Assembly: GCF_010645065.1 (NCBI RefSeq)
Contig: NZ_JAADZW010000020.1
Span: 29,223-93,222, forward strand
DNA from: Flavobacterium fluviatile
GTDB taxonomy: Bacteria > Bacteroidota > Bacteroidia > Flavobacteriales > Flavobacteriaceae
Direction of reading: 5' to 3'
Length of the DNA stretch: 64,000 bases
The notes beneath the pieces are model-generated. The model saw only the letters and a list, made by a program, of their open reading frames with translations, was not told where the DNA came from and made no database searches. How positions within the stretch are numbered: the stretch's first letter is position 1; every line of letters begins with the position of its first letter. Position numbers and translations under genes: made by a program. Positions 43,186 through 51,954 of the stretch are shown here, one piece after another.

Positions 43186-44460
43186 ATGACTTTTCAAAAT
43201 ACACGCGAATTTGCAAAACAACTCGACGCACAAGACGTTCTAAATCATTATCAGGATCAGTTTATTTTTCCTAAAGTAAATGACAAACGGGTTATTTATT
43301 TTACTGGAAATTCTTTAGGGTTACAACCCAAAAGAACCAAATCCTATATTGATGAAATAATGAATGACTGGGCGAATCTTGCAGTAGAAGGTCATTTTTA
43401 TGCTGAAAAGCCATGGTGGGATTATCAGGAGAGATTTCCTGAACCTTTGAGTAAAATTGTTGGAGCCCTGCCTTCAGAAGTTACGGTCATGAATACTTTG
43501 ACCGTAAACCTTCATTTACTGATGGTCTCTTTTTATCAGCCAACCCCAACCCGTTATAAAATCATTTGCGAAGAAAAAGCTTTTCCTTCAGATCAGTATA
43601 TGTTCCAGAGTCAGGTCCATTTTCATGGATATAAACCTGAAGAGGCTATTGTAGAAATAAAACGCCGCGAAGGCGAACACAATATTCGCCTTGAAGATGT
43701 TCTGGCTAAGATTGAAGAAGTTGGCGATGAGCTGGCATTGGTTTTAATTGGAGGTGTAAATTATTATACCGGACAGGTTTTTGACATCAAAACCATTACA
43801 GCTGCAGGACAAAAAGCAGGTGCAAAAGTTGGCTGGGATTTGGCGCACGCAGCCGGAAACATCAAATTAGAACTTCACGACTGGAATGTAGATTTCGCAG
43901 CCTGGTGCAGTTATAAATATATGAATTCAGGTCCCGGAAATGCTTCGGGATGTTTTGTACACGAAAAGCATCACAATGCCAGTTTACCAAGATTTGCAGG
44001 CTGGTGGGGACACAATAAAGAGCGCCGTTTTAAAATGGAAGCTGATTTTGATCCGGTTCAGGGAGCAGGAGGCTGGCAGATTAGTAATTTACCGGTACTT
44101 TCATTGGCTCCTTATTTAGCTTCGGTAGAAATGTTTGCCGAGGTAGGAATGGATGCTTTGCTCGCTAAAAGAGATAAAATTACTTCTTATTTGGAGTTTA
44201 TTCTCCATGAAATTGATAAGGAAGTGGATAGTACTTTCGAAATTATCACGCCATCAAATCCTGAAGGGAGAGCTTCTCAATTATCTGTGTTTTTACACGG
44301 AGAAGGAAGGAGTTTATTCGATTATTTAATGAAGAATGGAGTCATTACAGACTGGCGTGAACCTAATGTCATTCGCCTGGCACCGGTTCCTTTCTATTGT
44401 TCTTATGAAGATATGTATGAGTTTGGGCAAATTCTTAAAAAGGGAATTTTAGGAAAGTAA
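43186..44460 (+). CDS. kynU: Kynureninase
   Basis: A PLP enzyme that cleaves kynurenine or 3-hydroxykynurenine to (hydroxy)anthranilate and alanine. The 424-residue protein has YFTGNSLGLQPK, MNTLTVNLHLL, GWDLAHAAGN (PLP Asp) and the Schiff-base Lys in WCSYKYMNSGPG, followed by PRFAGWWGH and QISNLPVLSLAPYLAS. All motifs present. Kynurenine 3-monooxygenase is encoded 6 kb downstream (50552), so both serve the tryptophan-to-3-hydroxyanthranilate route. A near-consensus -7 (TATTTTAG) is at 43159-43166. Confidence 0.96.
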   Translation: MTFQNTREFAKQLDAQDVLNHYQDQFIFPKVNDKRVIYFTGNSLGLQPKRTKSYIDEIMNDWANLAVEGHFYAEKPWWDYQERFPEPLSKIVGALPSEVTVMNTLTVNLHLLMVSFYQPTPTRYKIICEEKAFPSDQYMFQSQVHFHGYKPEEAIVEIKRREGEHNIRLEDVLAKIEEVGDELALVLIGGVNYYTGQVFDIKTITAAGQKAGAKVGWDLAHAAGNIKLELHDWNVDFAAWCSYKYMNSGPGNASGCFVHEKHHNASLPRFAGWWGHNKERRFKMEADFDPVQGAGGWQISNLPVLSLAPYLASVEMFAEVGMDALLAKRDKITSYLEFILHEIDKEVDSTFEIITPSNPEGRASQLSVFLHGEGRSLFDYLMKNGVITDWREPNVIRLAPVPFYCSYEDMYEFGQILKKGILGK

Positions 44461-44697
44461 ATAATTGAATAACTTCTGCTTTAGCCGGGGTTATTGAAAT
44501 AGGACAGTATTAGTCAAAATGATAAGTTTGCTTTGACCTGGATTCGACAGATCTTTATCTGAACTTAGGAAATAAATCGGTTAAAATCTGCAGGAAAACC
44601 AGGTCTTCTAATTTTATAAACTTTCAAAAAAATTCTGTAATAAGTAATATAACAGATCTAACGTAATTTGTAATATACAATTTTAAAAATTACAATC

Positions 44698-45141
44698 ATG
44701 AAAGGCTTATATATTTTATTAGCAGCAATATTCTTAACTTCTTGTCAAAATCAAAATAAAGAGGCTATAGATAATGCGAAACAAGCCAGTATCGATTCAA
44801 TGAAAGTTGAAATTAATAAACAAAGAGTCATTGATTCAATGAAAACCGAGATGGCTAATTTAGAAGAGGAAAAAGCAAAAGCAGAAGCTCAGAAAGCAGA
44901 AGCTCAGAAAGTGGTTGTAGTCCAGAAAGATGCAACAACAACTACTGCAGCACCTGCAAAAAAGAAAGGCTGGAGTGCTACTGCAAAAGGTGCTGTAATC
45001 GGAGCTGGTGTGGGTGCCATAACCGGGGCAGCTGTTAGCAAGAAAAAGGGCGAAGGTGCTATCATTGGAGGTCTGACAGGAGCAGCTGTAGGAACGGGTA
45101 CAGGTGCTATTATTGACAGTGAAAAAAAGAAAAAAGAATAG
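44698..45141 (+). CDS. Glycine-zipper lipoprotein
   Basis: A 147-residue lipoprotein: lipobox LTSC with Cys at residue 16, then a charged helical stalk (about 20-75) with internally repeated IDSMKxE and KAEAQ segments, a TTTTAAPAKKK linker, and a C-terminal glycine-zipper domain with alternating GxxxG (GAVIGAGVGAITGAAV and GAIIGGLTGAAVGTGTGAII) separated by KKKGE. Glycine-zipper lipoproteins sit in the envelope, but this one has no known function. A strong terminator follows. Confidence 0.85.
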   Translation: MKGLYILLAAIFLTSCQNQNKEAIDNAKQASIDSMKVEINKQRVIDSMKTEMANLEEEKAKAEAQKAEAQKVVVVQKDATTTTAAPAKKKGWSATAKGAVIGAGVGAITGAAVSKKKGEGAIIGGLTGAAVGTGTGAIIDSEKKKKE

Positions 45142-45168
45142 TTTTTTGACACATCTTATTTAATGTAT

Positions 45169-45205
45169 AACCCCGGGATTCAATTGGATCCCGGGGTTTT
45201 TGTTT
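45169..45205 (+). terminator. Terminator of the lipoprotein gene
   Basis: AACCCCGGGAT (45169-45179) pairs perfectly with ATCCCGGGGTT (45188-45198), with a T-rich tail. Confidence 0.9.
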
Positions 45206-45320
45206 TTTACTGAATTTGAGCATTAGATTTTTATTTTTCTCCATGTAATTTATAAAATTCGAGTTGTTAGTTTTGTCAGCGTATTTGATTTTTAAATGTT
45301 ATGTCTAATTGTTCTTATGG

Positions 45321-45581
45321 TTAAATTCTTCGGGAATTGTACACAAGTAATCCGTTGTTACAAAAGCATATTCGCCGCAATTCAACCAGATTTGATTCTG
45401 TATTAAAGATATCCAAAGTTATTTTCTGCCTAAAAAAATACTGAATGATCACCGAATGAATGTCGCTGATTTTTAAAATTTTTTTTTCTAAGCTGATTGT
45501 TTTTTCATTCGGGACTGAAATTTTCAAATAGCTGTTAGTATTTGAATCATTCCGGCACAAAGGACAATATTTAAAAAACAT
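45321..45581 (-). CDS. Small hypothetical protein
   Basis: An 86-residue frame with a CPLC pair near the N-terminus (KYCPLCRND) and two further Cys near the end (RICFC). The ATG at 45581 is used; a TTG at 45599 would add six residues. It lies 43 bp downstream of the AsmA-like gene in the same direction. I recognise no family. The Cys spacing could suggest metal binding, but evidence that it is real is modest. Confidence 0.45.
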   Translation of the reverse strand: MFFKYCPLCRNDSNTNSYLKISVPNEKTISLEKKILKISDIHSVIIQYFFRQKITLDIFNTESNLVELRRICFCNNGLLVYNSRRI

Positions 45582-45624
45582 TTTCTCTAAACCTGACAAT
45601 TCTCAGGTTTGCAATTGCTCAAAT

Positions 45625-47181
45625 CTAAATCAGAATTTTCTTCAATGATTCAGCAATACTCCGCCATAAAAAATTGTAAAAGGATTTTTCCTGAATGCGT
45701 TCCAGTTCTACATCGGCAGTTTTTGTCTTATCATTCGAATTGTTTTTAACCACCAGATTAGCAATTGCACTTTTGAGTTTTGCTACTTTTTCAGGTTTTT
45801 TCTTTCTGTACAATTCCACTTTAAGATCGTCGTAATCCAATGAGGCATTTCCTTTTGAAATATTGTCATTTCCATAAAAGTTAAAACGATATTTATGAAA
45901 AGTCCCCGTAAACGAAGCGTTCATATGTGGTTTACTGAATCTTTCCATCGCTCTTACATCAAAATTTGAAATGACTCCCTGTATATGAAAACTATCTTTT
46001 TTGTCCAGGACATTAAAACTCCAGTCAACGTCCAGAGGAGAAGCTTTCATAAAAACACAGTTGACCTTAATTTTTATATCATCAGTTTTTTTCAGGCCAA
46101 AACCACTTTTGAGATTAGTTGCCCTGAGATTGAATTGGTCAAATGTCAAAACTCCGGGTCCTTTAGAAAAATCAATTTCTTCTTCATAAACCACTTTTGA
46201 TTTTAAAGCCTGCAAAGTGTCAATTTGAAGCGGAAATTTAATATTTCGCAATAAATGATTATAAAGATATTTTTTGCTCAAATCATCTTTTGGCATTTTA
46301 CCCCTATATATATTAGCGTCGAAATGATTGATTACTATAGAATTAGCTTTAAAGAAAAAACGGTGATTCTTAAAACCCCAGTTCATTTTTTTAATTTGCG
46401 CCGAATCAAATTTCAGCGTGTAAATGTCCTTTTCTTTTGCTAACCGTTTAGTAAAATCACGCCTGTTGAATTGTGGAAGAGTAGAGAAATTGTTGATTTT
46501 TAAAAAATTCTTTTCTGTACTTATTTTGCCAATATTAATATGATAAAAGATACTTGGCCTGTAAAATAAGCTATCCAGAACCAATGCATAAGTTTTATAC
46601 TGAATCGGGATTTTTTCTTTAAGAGTGGCATCTGTTATTAGAATTCCTTCCAGCTTTAAAATGATTTTTTTGACGCTTAAAATAGGCTTGTTACTATCCA
46701 GAGAAACAACATCGACACTTCCGTTATTTAAATAAATATTTGAAACCGCAATTATTTTTCTGAAAGGCTCAACAATTTGTGTTTTAATGCTTTTGCTGTT
46801 GTTTAAAAGTTTCTCGCCTTTTTTATACAAAATTACACGAGGTTTATTGATAATGATACTTTCGGCCTGGATAATATCATTAAAAGCTAAATCCCAAATA
46901 TTGAAATGCTCAATCGTGATGGACTCAATTTTAGAGAACAGTCCGTTTTTGCTGTCCTTCGGCTCGTTTTTCGGATTTACTAATAAGGTCTCTGCATGTA
47001 TATTTCTGGACCATAATGAAACTTCAATTTTTTCATAATTGATCTTGTAAGGAGTATTGTTTTTCTCGTGAATAATAATCGGAAGCTGTTTTTTGATCCA
47101 GTAATTAAGGCCAATGTTGAGGAATATTCCAACAAGAAATATAGAAATTAAACCGATTGCTATTTTTTTATATATTGACAT
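45625..47181 (-). CDS. AsmA-like protein
   Basis: A 518-residue protein with one N-terminal membrane helix (about residues 7-25) and a long strand-rich body, matching the AsmA/TamB-related architecture: NYEKIEVSLWSRNIHAETLLVNP, IESITIEHFNIWDL, VSNIYLNNGSVDV and SFTGTFHKYRF, all repeated groove-type strands. Such proteins are often anchored in the inner membrane and span the periplasm, possibly moving lipids. The signature AsmA ends are not recognised with certainty. Confidence 0.65.
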   Translation of the reverse strand: MSIYKKIAIGLISIFLVGIFLNIGLNYWIKKQLPIIIHEKNNTPYKINYEKIEVSLWSRNIHAETLLVNPKNEPKDSKNGLFSKIESITIEHFNIWDLAFNDIIQAESIIINKPRVILYKKGEKLLNNSKSIKTQIVEPFRKIIAVSNIYLNNGSVDVVSLDSNKPILSVKKIILKLEGILITDATLKEKIPIQYKTYALVLDSLFYRPSIFYHINIGKISTEKNFLKINNFSTLPQFNRRDFTKRLAKEKDIYTLKFDSAQIKKMNWGFKNHRFFFKANSIVINHFDANIYRGKMPKDDLSKKYLYNHLLRNIKFPLQIDTLQALKSKVVYEEEIDFSKGPGVLTFDQFNLRATNLKSGFGLKKTDDIKIKVNCVFMKASPLDVDWSFNVLDKKDSFHIQGVISNFDVRAMERFSKPHMNASFTGTFHKYRFNFYGNDNISKGNASLDYDDLKVELYRKKKPEKVAKLKSAIANLVVKNNSNDKTKTADVELERIQEKSFYNFLWRSIAESLKKILI

Positions 47182-47243
47182 TTATCGTATTGGTATTAAT
47201 TACATAAATTTAGATTTTTAAAAACACTGTTTTTTACACGATT

Positions 47244-47271
47244 TTGCTTTTAAGTTATAATATTACTTTTG
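47244..47271 (+). promoter_or_regulatory. Probable promoter of the penicillin acylase gene
   Basis: TTG at 47244-47246, a 17-bp spacer and TACTTTTG at 47264-47271, 16 bp before the ATG at 47287. Confidence 0.6.
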
Positions 47272-47286
47272 CCTTAAGCTTTTAAT

Positions 47287-49671
47287 ATGAGGAGAATGAA
47301 AAAAATTTTGTTAGCAGTTTTGCTGCTGATTGTGGTTGTTGCGATAAGTTTATTTGCTTATATTTTTCATCTGAAACCCAAATATGAGGGAGAAGTACAA
47401 CTGAAAAACCTCCAGAAAGAAACAACGGTATATTTTGATGATTTTGGGGTGCCTCATATTTATGCAGATTCGGAAAAAGATGCTATGACGGCTTTAGGCT
47501 ATGTTCATGCACAGGAAAGATTGTGGCAGATGGAACTAATGCGCAGGATTGCCCCGGGAAGGCTGTCAGAAATTTTCGGTTCAATAGCATTAAAAAACGA
47601 TATGTTTTTCTCCGGAATTGGCATTGAAGAAGCTTCAGCAAAAGCCATCGCAAAATTGGATAAAAACAGCCCGGGTTATCAGTTGACGTTAGCCTATTTA
47701 AACGGTATAAACCAATATCTGGAAGAAGGGGTGACGCCTATTGAATTTACTTTGGTTGGAGTTAAAAAAGAAAAATTCAACATTAAGGATGTTTATAATA
47801 TTTTTGGTTATATGGCTTTTAGTTTTGCAATGGCACAAAAGACTGATCCTTTGCTGACGGAAATCCGAAATAAATATGGTGACGAATATTTAAAAGATTT
47901 GGGAATCGGAGGCGAATTCAATACTGCACAAATCAAAAGTTCAAAAGTAAATGTTGAAGAGTATACTGAGATTTCAAAGTCGGTTGCCCATTTGTTAGAT
48001 AAATCCCCGGTTCCGCCATTTGTGGGAAGCAACAGTTGGGTTCTTGGACCTAATAAAACCAAAAGCGGAAAAGTGATTTTTGCAAATGATCCGCACATCA
48101 GCTTTTCACAGCCCGGGACATGGTATGAAGCACATTTAGTAACTCCCAATCATGAATTGTATGGCTGTTATCTGGCAGGAACACCTTTTCCGTTACTAGC
48201 CCATAATCGTGAATATGCTTATGGATTAACAATGTTTATGAATGATGATATCGATTTTTATCAGGAGAAAAATAAGGCAGGAGATGCAACTCAATATCAG
48301 ACTCCAACAGGTTTTGCGAAATACGAATCCAGAAAAAAAATAATTAAGGTAAAAGATAGTTCTGATGTGGTTCTTACTGTCAAATCAAGTCGTCATGGCC
48401 CGATTATGAATGATTTGCTGGAACGTTTAAAAAGTAAAAAACCAATAGCGATGTCATGGATTTTTACACAACAGCCTATCCTGATTCTGGATGCTGTTTA
48501 TGGACTTTCGCATGCAAAAAGTAAAGATGATTTTAAAAAAGCAGTACAATTAGTGGCTTCACCCGGACTGAATGTAATGTATGGCGATGCTAAAGGAAAT
48601 GTCGCATGGTGGGCTACAGGTACTTTATACAAACACAATAAGGGCGTAAATTCTTTTTTGATTTTGGATGGGTCAAGCGGCAAAGATGATATTGCAGAAT
48701 ATCTGGCTTTCTCCAAAAACCCATCGGCTGAAAATCCGAAATGGGGGTATGTTTATTCAGCAAATAACCAGCCGGAAGCAGTTGATGGTTATTTGTATCC
48801 CGGCTATTATCTGCCGGAAGATCGTGCCGGCAGAATTATGAAGCTTTTGAACGCAAAGTCAGACTGGAACAAAGAAGATGTTAGTAAAATGATTTATGAT
48901 AATACATCATCTGTGGCTTCGGCTTCGGCACAAAATTTAATTTCAATTAGTAAATTCACATTATTAAATAATACCGGGAAAGATGCTGTTGCAGTTTTGA
49001 AATCCTGGAAAGGCACTCATAATATTGGAGATGTTGGACCAACCATTTACAACAAATGGATTTATTTATATATGAAAAATACTTTTGAAGACGAAATGGG
49101 TTCGGATAATTTTAATTTGTTTTTAGGAACGAGTACCGGAAAACAAGTAATTGCCAGACAAATTGTAAATGAAAATTCGGTTTGGTGGGATAATGTCAAA
49201 ACTAAAAATATAAAAGAAACCAGAGATGACATTGTCTCCAAATCTTTTTATGAAGCGATTGCAGCACTAAAAAAACAGCTTGGAGATTCTGTTTCAGACT
49301 GGAAGTGGGGTAAGGTGCATACAGTTGAGCATGAACACCCATTAGGAAAAGTGGCCGCTTTGCGTAAACTGTTTAATGTTGGTCCTTTCGATTCTCCGGG
49401 TTCCAATGAAGTAATCAATAATTTGTTTTTTGGATATAATGATGAAGGGAAATATTACACCAAAGGCGGTCCTTCAACAAGAAGAGTAGTTGATTTTTCA
49501 GATATAGAAAACAGCTGGAGCATCTTGCCAACAGGGCAATCAGGAAATCCTTTCAGCAAACATTACGATGATCAGGCAGAAATGTATAATGCCGGAAAAT
49601 TCAGAAAGATGAAACTGAATAAAGATGAGATTATAAAAACTTCGACCAAATTGATTTTTAAACCGGGATAA
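47287..49671 (+). CDS. Penicillin acylase family (Ntn hydrolase) protein
   Basis: A 794-residue exported amidase precursor. An N-terminal signal/anchor (about residues 5-27) is followed by the alpha chain (IYADSEKDAMTALGYVHAQERLWQMEL is the family hallmark). Autoprocessing should occur at G247/S248 in VGSNSWVLG, making Ser the N-terminal nucleophile of the beta chain. The HPL and SPGSNEVIN regions in the second half fit the family. Substrates range from beta-lactam side chains to acyl-homoserine lactones, so quorum quenching is possible but unproven. The in-frame ATG at 47296 is an alternative start. Confidence 0.93.
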   Translation: MRRMKKILLAVLLLIVVVAISLFAYIFHLKPKYEGEVQLKNLQKETTVYFDDFGVPHIYADSEKDAMTALGYVHAQERLWQMELMRRIAPGRLSEIFGSIALKNDMFFSGIGIEEASAKAIAKLDKNSPGYQLTLAYLNGINQYLEEGVTPIEFTLVGVKKEKFNIKDVYNIFGYMAFSFAMAQKTDPLLTEIRNKYGDEYLKDLGIGGEFNTAQIKSSKVNVEEYTEISKSVAHLLDKSPVPPFVGSNSWVLGPNKTKSGKVIFANDPHISFSQPGTWYEAHLVTPNHELYGCYLAGTPFPLLAHNREYAYGLTMFMNDDIDFYQEKNKAGDATQYQTPTGFAKYESRKKIIKVKDSSDVVLTVKSSRHGPIMNDLLERLKSKKPIAMSWIFTQQPILILDAVYGLSHAKSKDDFKKAVQLVASPGLNVMYGDAKGNVAWWATGTLYKHNKGVNSFLILDGSSGKDDIAEYLAFSKNPSAENPKWGYVYSANNQPEAVDGYLYPGYYLPEDRAGRIMKLLNAKSDWNKEDVSKMIYDNTSSVASASAQNLISISKFTLLNNTGKDAVAVLKSWKGTHNIGDVGPTIYNKWIYLYMKNTFEDEMGSDNFNLFLGTSTGKQVIARQIVNENSVWWDNVKTKNIKETRDDIVSKSFYEAIAALKKQLGDSVSDWKWGKVHTVEHEHPLGKVAALRKLFNVGPFDSPGSNEVINNLFFGYNDEGKYYTKGGPSTRRVVDFSDIENSWSILPTGQSGNPFSKHYDDQAEMYNAGKFRKMKLNKDEIIKTSTKLIFKPG

Positions 49672-49742
49672 ACCGAACCCTAATCCTAACTGCAAAGACT
49701 CTGAAACTAAGTAAAATTTTAAAGCCTGGTAGTATCTGAATC

Positions 49743-50192
49743 TTATTTGCCAATATATTTACCCTGTACAATGTCTTTAGCATATATTTCAAGATTGATA
49801 TTAAGTGCTTTATTGGCAGTCATGATGTTTGAGGTCTGATATATTTTATCGTTTTGATATTTTTTTAATAGCGTTTCTAATTCTATTTCGTCATGAAACG
49901 CAAACATATTATAAACGGCATCCCTGAAATTTCTAAAATTGACAGTCTCTGTTATGGCTATTGTTTTTTGCTCATCCCATTTTTCCTTCAAAGCAGTTTC
50001 ACTTATCTTATTGAGACAATAGTCAACGAAAAAAGTTTTGTAGTTGGCTGCTTCAACAATTTCATTAATAATAATTGCATTCTGTTGCGTTGGCATTTGT
50101 ACTGCTGTTTTGTATTGCTGTGAAATTGCAGAATAAGGAATAAACGCCAAAATAAATAATACCAAGAGGGAATGTTTTTTAAAATTTTTCAT
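49743..50192 (-). CDS. Exported hypothetical protein
   Basis: A 149-residue protein with a signal peptide ending SAISQ and a mature part of about 125 residues, mostly helical (NEIVEAANYKTFFVDYCLNKI, NFRDAVYNMFAFHDEIELETLLKKY). One Cys only. I recognise no family. Convergent with the penicillin acylase gene, alone. Confidence 0.7.
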   Translation of the reverse strand: MKNFKKHSLLVLFILAFIPYSAISQQYKTAVQMPTQQNAIIINEIVEAANYKTFFVDYCLNKISETALKEKWDEQKTIAITETVNFRNFRDAVYNMFAFHDEIELETLLKKYQNDKIYQTSNIMTANKALNINLEIYAKDIVQGKYIGK

Positions 50193-50344
50193 AGGTTGTT
50201 CATTTGCTTTTTGGGACGGGGCTAAAATAGTATATTTTGTGAATATTCAATTGAAAAAAGATTGTCAATGAAATTTTTAATGACGTGAATGAATGTTTTG
50301 CTAAATGAAAATCTTTTTGTCTGAATATAAATACCTTATGAAAA

Positions 50345-50456
50345 ACAGCTGCCGCATGAGGGATAGTAGCGATATCCTTTTGTGCCGGTGTTCGGCATAA
50401 AAGATATAGCGGATGAGCCCGACCCGCTTTTTCTGCGGGTCATGCCCATATAAATA
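50345..50456. repeat. REP-like palindromic element, copy B
   Basis: Contains ATCCTTTTGTGCCGGTGTTC and CGGCATAAAAGATATAGCGG, related to copies A and C, then a second hairpin GACCCGC/GCGGGTC. It fills the gap between the exported hypothetical protein and kmo. Confidence 0.8.
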
Positions 50457-50551
50457 TTAGCTCTATAGGGCAAATAATTGCGGTATTTTAAAGCTTATGT
50501 ATAATTATTACTTATTTTTACGACCCAATATATTTAGATTTTTTTTCCTTG

Positions 50552-51892
50552 ATGCAAACTTCACTAAAAATTGCCGTTGTAGGTTCCGGACTTGTAGGAT
50601 CACTGCTGGCAATTTACCTAAAAAAAGCTGGTCATACCGTTCATGTTTATGATCGAAGTCCGGATATCCGCAAAATAAATTTTTCGGGGCGTTCCATTAA
50701 TCTGGCCATGTCTAATCGCGGCTGGAAAGCACTGGATGCAGTTGGTGTTGGTGATTCGGTTCGTGAAATTGCAATTCCGATGGACAAACGCGCGATTCAT
50801 TTGGTTGATAAACTGAATTTTCAGAATTACGGTCAGGAAGGAGAATCCATTTATTCGATATCAAGAGGAAAATTAAACCGAAAAATGATAGATTTGGCTG
50901 AAGAAGCCGGTGCCGAATTTTATTTTGAGCAGAAAGTCTGGGATGTTACCTTGAATGAAGCGACGTTGCATATTGGTGAGACCGAAAGAGGGGAGTGGGA
51001 AGAACGGAAATTTGATATGGTTTTTGGAGCCGATGGTGCTTTTTCGAGGATCCGTCACAGAATGCAGCGTCAGAGCATGTTTAATTATTCGCAGGAATTT
51101 TTGAATATGGGTTATAAGGAACTGAATATTCCTGCAAATACAGATGGTTCCCACAAACTGGATAAAAATTCTTTTCATATTTGGCCGCGAGGCGAATATA
51201 TGCTTATCGCACTGCCTAATCTTGACGGGAGTTTTACCTGTACTTTATTCATGCCTTTTGAAGGAGAGAATTCGTTTGCTTCATTAACAGACCGAAAAAT
51301 GGTGGAAGATTTCTTTACCAAAAACTTCCCGGATTCGATTGAGGTAATTCCGGAACTGGCAAATGATTTTTTTAAGAATCCTACAAGTACGCTGGTTACA
51401 ATGAAGTGTTTTCCATGGACTTATGAAGATAAAATCGCCCTGATTGGTGATGCCTGTCACGCCATTGTTCCGTTTTACGGACAAGGAATGAATGCCGGTT
51501 TTGAAGATATTACGGTGTTGAATGAAATGATCGAAAAGTACGGAGACGACTGGAAAAAAATATTTTCAGAATACCAGATTTCGCGTAAGCCAAATGCCGA
51601 TGCTATTGCAGAACTTTCGTATCGCAATTTTATGGAAATGAGTACAAAAACTGCCGATGAAAAATTCCTGTTACAAAAGAAAATAGAAAAGGTTTTCTCT
51701 GATAAACATCCTGATAAATGGATTCCGCTTTACAGCCGCGTAACTTTTAGTGATCGTCCTTATGCAGAAGCTTTAGCGATTGGGGATTTTCAAAACGAAA
51801 TTATGGAAGAGGTTTTAAAATTAGATAATATCGAAAATATCTGGGATTCTCCCGAAGTTGAAAACAAAATTTTGAAGCTACTACAAAAATAA
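50552..51892 (+). CDS. kmo: Kynurenine 3-monooxygenase
   Basis: An FAD-dependent aromatic hydroxylase making 3-hydroxykynurenine with NADPH and O2. The 446-residue protein has the FAD motif VVGSGLVGSLLAIYLKKAG (about residues 9-27), GRSINLAMSNRGWKAL, the DG motif in MVFGADGAFSRIRHRM, and the GDACHAIVPFYGQGMNAGFED motif. A C-terminal membrane helix of the eukaryotic kind is absent. ATG at 50552 is preferred to a TTG at 50549. Works with the KynU enzyme at 43186; tryptophan 2,3-dioxygenase is not in the window. Confidence 0.95.
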   Translation: MQTSLKIAVVGSGLVGSLLAIYLKKAGHTVHVYDRSPDIRKINFSGRSINLAMSNRGWKALDAVGVGDSVREIAIPMDKRAIHLVDKLNFQNYGQEGESIYSISRGKLNRKMIDLAEEAGAEFYFEQKVWDVTLNEATLHIGETERGEWEERKFDMVFGADGAFSRIRHRMQRQSMFNYSQEFLNMGYKELNIPANTDGSHKLDKNSFHIWPRGEYMLIALPNLDGSFTCTLFMPFEGENSFASLTDRKMVEDFFTKNFPDSIEVIPELANDFFKNPTSTLVTMKCFPWTYEDKIALIGDACHAIVPFYGQGMNAGFEDITVLNEMIEKYGDDWKKIFSEYQISRKPNADAIAELSYRNFMEMSTKTADEKFLLQKKIEKVFSDKHPDKWIPLYSRVTFSDRPYAEALAIGDFQNEIMEEVLKLDNIENIWDSPEVENKILKLLQK

Positions 51893-51954
51893 AATCAATG
51901 TCAAAAATCAATTAGGTTTGATATCGATTTTTGACATTGTAATTGACATTGAAT

